Assembly (NCBI GenBank): GCA_014381385.1
Contig: JACNLR010000211.1
Span: 1-8,886, forward strand
From: Planctomycetota bacterium
Lineage (GTDB): Bacteria; Planctomycetota; Phycisphaerae; Phycisphaerales; SM1A02
Length of the DNA stretch: 8,886 bases
Reading direction: 5' to 3'
The translations under genes and the position numbers were made by a program. Below, piece by piece: positions 4,290 to 8,886 of this stretch. Each line of letters opens with the position of its first letter. Position 1 is the first letter of the stretch. The notes beneath the pieces are model-generated. The model was not told the DNA's origin. It did not search any database and worked only from the letters and a program-made list of their open reading frames with translations.

Positions 4290-6284
4290 TTACACTGAAA
4301 GTGAAGTTGCGAGTTGCTCTTCGTCCCAGACTTCTATTTCAAGTTTTTGTGCCTTAATTAATTTAGAACCGGCCTTTTCGCCCGCTATCACAACGTCGGT
4401 TTTTTTGGAGACTGATCCAGTGACTTTCGCCCCTCGTTTTTCTAACTCCTCTGTTAGTTGCTTCCGTTCCCAGTGCGTTAGCGTTCCAGTGATTACGAAA
4501 ACTTTACCGCTAAATGCTGGATCCTCCACGGCAATTTCATTGCTTTGTAGTTGCACACCTACACCTGCAAGCCGAGCAAACAATTCTTCGCCATTTGGGC
4601 TATGTATTGATGCAAACAAAGTCTCTGCAGTAATTTGCCCAAAGTCTTCAAGCGAAACAAGATCTTCTACAGTGGCTTGTTGCAATGCGGAATAATCTGC
4701 ATATTCCTTTGCAATAACTTTTGACGTTGCGCGACCGATTAATCGAATACCAACTCCGCAAAGAACACGCGCAAATCCTCTACACTTGCTCTCTTGAATT
4801 GCAACTACTAGAGCCTCTGCTGACTTTTGAGCAAAGCCTTCAAGTGGCAGCAAGTCGCTTGTTTTTAACAAATACAAATCAGCAAAGTGTTTCACGAGAC
4901 CAGCGTCAACCAACTGGTCGACAACTTTGTCGCCAAGACCGTCAATATTCATTTGGTCACGGGCAGCAAACCACTTTACTTTTTCGCAAAATTGCGCTGG
5001 GCATTCTGGGTTTACGCAATAGATTTTAGGGCCTTCTTTTTCAACAGGTCCTTCGCAAATTGGGCATTTCCCCGGAGGTGAAATCTGGACCTGTGAACCA
5101 TCTCGATGAGATTCCTTTACACCAACAACTTGCGGAATAATTTCTCCCGCCTTTTCAACGATAACCGTGTCACCAATCCGAATATCCTTACGATGAATTT
5201 CATCAATATTATGTAATGTCGCATGCTGCACTGTTGTTCCCGCAAGATGAATTGGATCCATAGTTGCTCGGGGCGTCAATGTTCCATTTTTACCTACTTG
5301 CCAGTTGACTGCTTTAAGTTTTGTTGTGCCTTGTACAGCGGGGTACTTAAATGCGATGCACCAGCGCGGTGACTTTGAAGTACTGCCGAGTTTTTTCTGC
5401 AATGCAAAAGCATCAACTCGAATGACCATGCCATCGATTGCAAACCCCATTGACTCCCGCTGCGTTTCAAATTTTTCTACACTGTCCACTATTTCACTTG
5501 AGCTTGTACACATTGTCATTTGTTCTGCAACAGGAATACCAAGGCTTTTGATTGCCGATACAAAACTAGACCACGCTTGGGGGCAATCTTTCCAAACCAC
5601 CTCACCTTTGCCATGCGCTAAAAATGACAATTTTCTTTCCGCAACAATTTTTGGATCTAAACTTTTCAACGTGCCAGCAGTCGCATTTCGCGCGTTTGCA
5701 AAAAGTTGCTCACCATCTTCTTCGCGCTTTGCATTAATGCGATTAAAACTCGAATTGGGCATAAATATTTCACCGCGGATTTCGAGCACTTCGGGTGAAT
5801 CCCCACGCAATTGCAGTGGGATAGAGCGAATTGTTTTGATTTGTTCCGTGACAACGTCGCCACGTTCGCCATCTCCTCTTGTAACCCCAGAGACGAGTAT
5901 GCCATTCTCATATCGTAACGAAATCGCAACACCATCGATTTTAGGATCACATATGCAAGTAACTTGACTGCCAAGTTTTGCATACCAATTACGTAAGTCA
6001 TTCGTTGTGTACGTATTGTCAATGGACTGCATTGGGACAACATGATGCACTGTTTTAAATCCAGCGATTGGCTCACCCCCTACTCGGTTTGTCGGGCTGT
6101 TTGGATCGTGCAATTCTGGGTGTTCTGATTCCAGTTTCGCTAGTTCAGCTAGCAATGAATCGTATTGGGAATCTGCCAATGTTGGCATTGCATCAACGTA
6201 ATAGTCAAAGTTTGCCTTTGTTAACAATGTGCGTAATTCTTGAATCCTTTTTTGAACTGGCATGTTGTGAAGGATAATGCCCAT
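4290..6284 (-). CDS. ligA: NAD-dependent DNA ligase
   Basis: Seals nicks in DNA with NAD as adenylate donor in replication and repair. The 664-residue, full-length protein has domains in the expected order: Ia domain (FDYYVDAMPTLADSQYD, 26-42), nucleotidyltransferase with adenylated K115 in DPKIDG, EIRGEIFM (168-175), DGMVIRVD (284-291) and AFKYPA (311-316), then the OB fold, a four-Cys zinc finger (C407, C410, C423, C428), helix-hairpin-helix repeats (about 440-560) and a BRCT domain (about 592-664, GKVFVITGTLT). Two deviations: the residue two before the lysine is D113 rather than the usual Glu, and the OB start reads GKNGTLTPRA rather than GRTGxxTPVA. The true start may be the ATG at 6263 (MPVQKRIQELR), a typical LigA opening, rather than 6284. 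It is divergent from dacB and followed by the small membrane-protein gene. Confidence 0.95.
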   Translation of the reverse strand: MGIILHNMPVQKRIQELRTLLTKANFDYYVDAMPTLADSQYDSLLAELAKLESEHPELHDPNSPTNRVGGEPIAGFKTVHHVVPMQSIDNTYTTNDLRNWYAKLGSQVTCICDPKIDGVAISLRYENGILVSGVTRGDGERGDVVTEQIKTIRSIPLQLRGDSPEVLEIRGEIFMPNSSFNRINAKREEDGEQLFANARNATAGTLKSLDPKIVAERKLSFLAHGKGEVVWKDCPQAWSSFVSAIKSLGIPVAEQMTMCTSSSEIVDSVEKFETQRESMGFAIDGMVIRVDAFALQKKLGSTSKSPRWCIAFKYPAVQGTTKLKAVNWQVGKNGTLTPRATMDPIHLAGTTVQHATLHNIDEIHRKDIRIGDTVIVEKAGEIIPQVVGVKESHRDGSQVQISPPGKCPICEGPVEKEGPKIYCVNPECPAQFCEKVKWFAARDQMNIDGLGDKVVDQLVDAGLVKHFADLYLLKTSDLLPLEGFAQKSAEALVVAIQESKCRGFARVLCGVGIRLIGRATSKVIAKEYADYSALQQATVEDLVSLEDFGQITAETLFASIHSPNGEELFARLAGVGVQLQSNEIAVEDPAFSGKVFVITGTLTHWERKQLTEELEKRGAKVTGSVSKKTDVVIAGEKAGSKLIKAQKLEIEVWDEEQLATSLSV

Positions 6285-6301
6285 CGGCTAACTCTGCCGA
6301 T
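6283..6301. promoter_or_regulatory. 6-bp inverted repeat in the ligA/dacB divergent gap
   Basis: ATCGGC (6283-6288) and GCCGAT (6296-6301) are perfect reverse complements separated by 7 bp, filling most of the 26-bp gap between divergent starts. It could be an operator or a chance palindrome. Confidence 0.3.
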
Positions 6302-6304
6302 AAT
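6299..6304 (+). promoter_or_regulatory. Possible -10 element for dacB
   Basis: GATAAT matches TATAAT at 5 of 6 positions and ends 6 bases before the GTG at 6311. Transcription would start at or next to the start codon, suggesting a leaderless message. No clear -35 is seen. Confidence 0.35.
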
Positions 6305-6310
6305 TGCCAA

Positions 6311-7753
6311 GTGACTTTACTGCGATTTGTTCTATGCACCCTGCTTGCCACTGCTTCAACTGCCTTTGGAGACTTGCAAGTTGAGGTCGAAAAAATTGTC
6401 AATTCTTCCGATTTAAACAGTGGAACAGTTGGGATTTGCATTCTCGATTTGGCCACCGGAAAATCCTTAGTCCAGATAAATGCTACGAAAAGAATGACAC
6501 CCGCGAGCAATCAAAAGTTGCTAACGACAGGAGCCGCCCTCCATGTTCTTGGTCCTTCGTTTGAGTTTAAAACTCGATTATTCCTCGATGATCAAAATCT
6601 AACTATTGTTGGCGATGGAGACCCTACTATCGGAGATGTTGCGTTGCAGAATATCTCTGATTGGGCTGATGAGAACAACATCCTTGATACAGAATTAAAT
6701 CTTTGGGTTGACGCTGTTAAATCCTCAGGTCTTGAGAAAATCGAGACGCTCTTTCTCGACGATCGAATTTTTGATCAAAACTACGTTCACCCTACCTGGC
6801 CAGCTGATCAGATAAACAATTGGTATTGCGCGCAAGTATCTGGTTTAAATTACCACTTGAACGTAGTACATTTTTACCCTTCACCAAGAAGCGGACGAAC
6901 TGCTGCTCTTGGACACATTGCCCCTCGTATGGAATGGGTTTCTGTTGGGAATAGAACAACTTCAAAAACTGGCAAAGGCACCGCGTCTTCCTTTTGGGTA
7001 GCAAGACTACCAAATACAAACAAGATGACTGCTAGAGGAAATGTTAATGCAGAGCATAAAGTGCCTGTAAAAGTAGCTTTTCACGATCCTGCCATTGTCC
7101 TTGGTAATACATTTGCAAATGCACTTCGTCGCAATGGAATCGCTGTTGGCAAAGTAAAACATGTTGACTCCAAGAGTGGCAAGGCACCTGGCAAGTTATT
7201 GTATACACACTCCACGCCGATTCAAACTGCATTAAACAGAAGCAATACAGACAGTCATAATTTGTACGCTGAAACTCTATTGAAACGGCTAGCAGCGCAA
7301 ACAACAGGCCGATCGGGCACTTTCGATGAGGGCGGCAACGTTGTCGAGGCTGTTCTGGTGCAGCGTCTAAATGTTGCGTTATCTCAAGTTCATGTTGCTG
7401 ATGGCTCAGGGATGAGCCGAAAAAATCAGATTAGCCCACGAGTACTAGCCCTTTGGTTAGCATCGTTTGACTTGGAAGATTCTGCTGGTAAATCCCTAGT
7501 GCAATCACTCGCAACTCCAGGAAGTGGTACGCTTAAAAACCGCTTTAAAGGGATTGATTTGCAAGGAGGAACTGTACATGCAAAAAGTGGATATCTTCGT
7601 GGTATCTGTGCCCTTAGCGGATACATAACTTTTGAAAACAGATTACCTCTTGTATTCAGCATCCTCGTAAACAACGTTCAAGGCACCGTAAAAGGCGCCA
7701 AAAAAATGCAAGAACGCATCGTTACGGCTGCCGTTGCCCACGCCATCAATTAA
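6311..7753 (+). CDS. dacB: D-alanyl-D-alanine carboxypeptidase/endopeptidase, PBP4 (class C) family
   Basis: Periplasmic peptidase of the S13 family that trims the terminal D-Ala of peptidoglycan stem peptides and may cut cross-links. The 480-residue protein begins with a GTG codon and a signal peptide (MTLLRFVLCTLLATASTAFG, cleavage near residues 18-20). All three penicillin-binding motifs are present: SxxK as S66-N-Q-K69 in TPASNQK, SxN as S315-H-N317 in NTDSHNLYAE, and KTG as K425-S-G427 in VHAKSGYLRG. The VADGSGMSRKNQISPR segment (362-377) is typical of DacB, and the large insertion between SxxK and SxN (about residues 85-300) is the usual extra domain set. No in-frame ATG gives the signal peptide, so GTG is preferred. 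No Shine-Dalgarno sequence. It is divergent from ligA; a copy of the structured repeat follows the stop directly. Confidence 0.93.
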   Translation: MTLLRFVLCTLLATASTAFGDLQVEVEKIVNSSDLNSGTVGICILDLATGKSLVQINATKRMTPASNQKLLTTGAALHVLGPSFEFKTRLFLDDQNLTIVGDGDPTIGDVALQNISDWADENNILDTELNLWVDAVKSSGLEKIETLFLDDRIFDQNYVHPTWPADQINNWYCAQVSGLNYHLNVVHFYPSPRSGRTAALGHIAPRMEWVSVGNRTTSKTGKGTASSFWVARLPNTNKMTARGNVNAEHKVPVKVAFHDPAIVLGNTFANALRRNGIAVGKVKHVDSKSGKAPGKLLYTHSTPIQTALNRSNTDSHNLYAETLLKRLAAQTTGRSGTFDEGGNVVEAVLVQRLNVALSQVHVADGSGMSRKNQISPRVLALWLASFDLEDSAGKSLVQSLATPGSGTLKNRFKGIDLQGGTVHAKSGYLRGICALSGYITFENRLPLVFSILVNNVQGTVKGAKKMQERIVTAAVAHAIN

Positions 7754-7851
7754 TCTCCTCTGAGACTTTTTAAAGCTCAAAAATCGCCTCTGAGACTTTT
7801 TAAAGCTCAAAAATCAACTTTTAGGGAAAAAGTAAAAAAAAGTCTCAGAGG
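7754..7851. repeat. REP-like inverted-repeat element, copy 2
   Basis: The core CCTCTGAGACTTTTT occurs at 7757-7771 and again 30 bp later at 7787-7801; its reverse complement is at 7837-7851. This is the architecture of the 684-790 element turned around. By hand alignment, 7754-7815 matches the reverse complement of 726-787 at 58 of 62 positions. It begins at the dacB stop codon and lies between two convergent gene ends, a safe landing site. No transposase gene adjoins it, so it would be a non-autonomous copy. It may also act as a transcript 3' structure for dacB, though it is not followed by a T tract. Confidence 0.85.
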
Positions 7852-7865
7852 TAAAAAGGGTCGTT

Positions 7866-7907
7866 AAAAAAACGGTGAAATCGACTGCTATGCCGATTTC
7901 ACCGTTT
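7866..7907 (-). terminator. Intrinsic terminator for the thioredoxin gene
   Basis: A perfect 14-bp stem (7870-7883 with 7894-7907) encloses a 10-nt loop. Read on the minus strand it ends in a run of seven T (7872-7866), so it terminates the transcript from 7952-8886. On the plus strand no T run follows. Confidence 0.85.
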
Positions 7908-7951
7908 CAATTGGGGTTTCAATTGGAGTGAAGGAAAGTTTGCTTGTGTAA

Positions 7952-8886
7952 TTATTTGGGATGGTCAGGGTGATCGGGGTGGTCAGGCTTTTCAATAACT
8001 TCCGGCTCAGTTGAGATTTGTAAGCCAAGCGCAGCACCAACAGTTTCCTTAAGATCTTTTAACATCGCGTCACCACCACCAAAACCAGAATGCTGATTAA
8101 CAATCAAGCCATCGGTTCCGATGATTACCGTTGTTGGTATACCATTGACGCCATAATTATTGGTTAACTTGTCATCGCTGCTACCCATCAAGACAGCAGT
8201 GTTAAATTTCTGGTCTGCCCAGAATTTTTTAACTTTTTCAAGAACAGTATCACCTTTACCACGTTCCCAAACATTCACAGCAAACACATGTACTTCCCAA
8301 CCTTCATTCTTTGCCCATGCATCAAATTCGTTTAGGAAAGGAAGCCCTTTGCGACAGGGTCCACACCAAGTTGCCCAGAAATCAAGAACAACAACTTGTC
8401 CTTTTAACGACGAAAGCGTTACGTCTCCAGACCCATCCATACGCGCAAGAGTAAAATCTGGAGCAGGTTTTCCAGCAGTACTATTTTCTTCAGTCGCTGC
8501 TCCATCGCCCGCATCACTATCACCTGATGTAAACATAGCCTCTGGGTCATCGAATGCTTCTCGCTCACCTGCTTCAAATGTAATAGCAGGTGCTGTTTCA
8601 AGGAACTGTAAAGAAGATACAGCAGTAATCTCCATTGATGGCATGCCCGGTTGGCTAATTGTAATGATGCCGCTATTGACAACATCATCTTTGGATACCG
8701 TGATATCAATAGTGCCCATCATAGAAGAAAGATTTATAACATCCACTGCATTACCATCGCCATCTTTGGATTCAGTTACGCTTACGATTTTAGTTTCAGG
8801 TAAACACATACTAAAAGCAGAAAGCCATACAGCCATATCATCGGTATCGCGAAGTGCTACAGTCCATACTCCTGGGATTGAACCAC
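7952..8886 (-). CDS. TlpA-like thioredoxin-fold protein with an extra N-terminal domain (5' end outside window)
   Basis: A thiol-disulfide oxidoreductase of the TlpA/ResA/AhpC-TSA class, probably acting outside the cytoplasm. The frame is open to the right edge and beyond, so the start and any signal peptide are not visible; about 311 codons are seen. Counting from the Met at 8836, the thioredoxin domain begins at GKPAPDFTL (122-130), has ATWCGPC with the redox pair C158 and C161, and the cis-proline in GIPTT (P234). Before it lies ~120 residues of beta-rich sequence (PETKIVSV, IDITVSKDDVVNSGIITIS) that resembles LolA-like/DUF2092 domains; this is tentative. An acidic, Ser/Gly/Ala linker at about 91-120 joins the two. 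The C-terminus ends in a DHP triplet repeat (KPDHPDHPDHPK). A strong terminator follows at 7866-7907. Confidence 0.85.
   Translation of the reverse strand, partial: GSIPGVWTVALRDTDDMAVWLSAFSMCLPETKIVSVTESKDGDGNAVDVINLSSMMGTIDITVSKDDVVNSGIITISQPGMPSMEITAVSSLQFLETAPAITFEAGEREAFDDPEAMFTSGDSDAGDGAATEENSTAGKPAPDFTLARMDGSGDVTLSSLKGQVVVLDFWATWCGPCRKGLPFLNEFDAWAKNEGWEVHVFAVNVWERGKGDTVLEKVKKFWADQKFNTAVLMGSSDDKLTNNYGVNGIPTTVIIGTDGLIVNQHSGFGGGDAMLKDLKETVGAALGLQISTEPEVIEKPDHPDHPDHPK

Noticed and set aside
5305..5967. 220-codon plus-strand frame inside ligA
   Set aside because: Antisense shadow of the conserved ligase domains; composition is rich in Ser, Cys and Pro with no recognisable motif.
684..7851. 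Composite transposon bounded by the two inverted repeats
   Set aside because: The 7 kb between them is core chromosome (aroK, ilvC, uppP, ligA, dacB) and the copies are short and diverged; independent insertions are simpler.
7905..7926. Direct repeat TTTCAATTGG (7905 and 7917)
   Set aside because: A two-copy 12-bp duplication upstream of the terminator stem with no supporting context; probably slippage.
1..8886. tRNA, rRNA or riboswitch genes
   Set aside because: No cloverleaf, rRNA or known riboswitch motif was recognised in the few intergenic gaps, none of which exceeds 300 bases.

Overview
The window is an ordinary, compact bacterial chromosome segment of moderate G+C (mid-40s per cent by eye, not computed). 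It carries housekeeping genes, one single-copy transposase-family gene, and two related copies of a structured repeat. The gene set is RNase III, ribosomal protein bL34, shikimate kinase, ketol-acid reductoisomerase, undecaprenyl-diphosphatase, NAD-dependent DNA ligase, a PBP4-type carboxypeptidase and a two-domain thioredoxin. This indicates a peptidoglycan-making, Gram-negative-type bacterium. The divergent bL34, the thioredoxin protein with a long beta-rich N-terminal region and the near absence of Shine-Dalgarno leaders make me lean to the Planctomycetota/PVC group, but this is a weak guess and not something the sequence proves.

Layout. Positions 1-341 hold the N-terminal part of rnc on the minus strand, divergent from a tiny bL34 gene (437-571, +) that has its own promoter and a strong intrinsic terminator (648-675). 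A 13-bp tandem repeat, a C8 tract and a ~107-bp inverted-repeat element (684-790) fill the gap before a RAYT-type tyrosine (HUH) transposase (838-1548, +). The transposase stop codon overlaps the stop of the convergent shikimate kinase gene (1545-2075, -). Divergent from aroK runs an ilvC-uppP pair (2104-4071, +) with a 6-bp gap. The 3' end of uppP runs 184 bp into a convergent small membrane-protein gene (3888-4277, -) that sits downstream of ligA (4290-6284, -). Divergent from ligA is dacB (6311-7753, +). A second, inverted copy of the repeat element (7754-7851) and a minus-strand terminator follow, then a 5'-truncated TlpA-like thioredoxin gene (7952-8886, -).

The most notable signal is the pairing of a RAYT gene with a structured repeat. 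The repeat lies immediately upstream of the RAYT and recurs about 7 kb away in opposite orientation between two convergent gene ends, the layout expected of a repeat mobilised in trans by its cognate RAYT. Its core (CCTCTGAGACTTTTT, with a 30-bp internal period) does not look like the classical GTAG-headed REP. Second-tier observations are a shortened cofactor loop in the ketol-acid reductoisomerase, a bL34 whose N-terminus resembles bL32, mutually exclusive hairpins around the RAYT start, the antisense overlap that gives UppP an aberrant tail, and -10-like boxes lying directly before several start codons that lack Shine-Dalgarno sequences.
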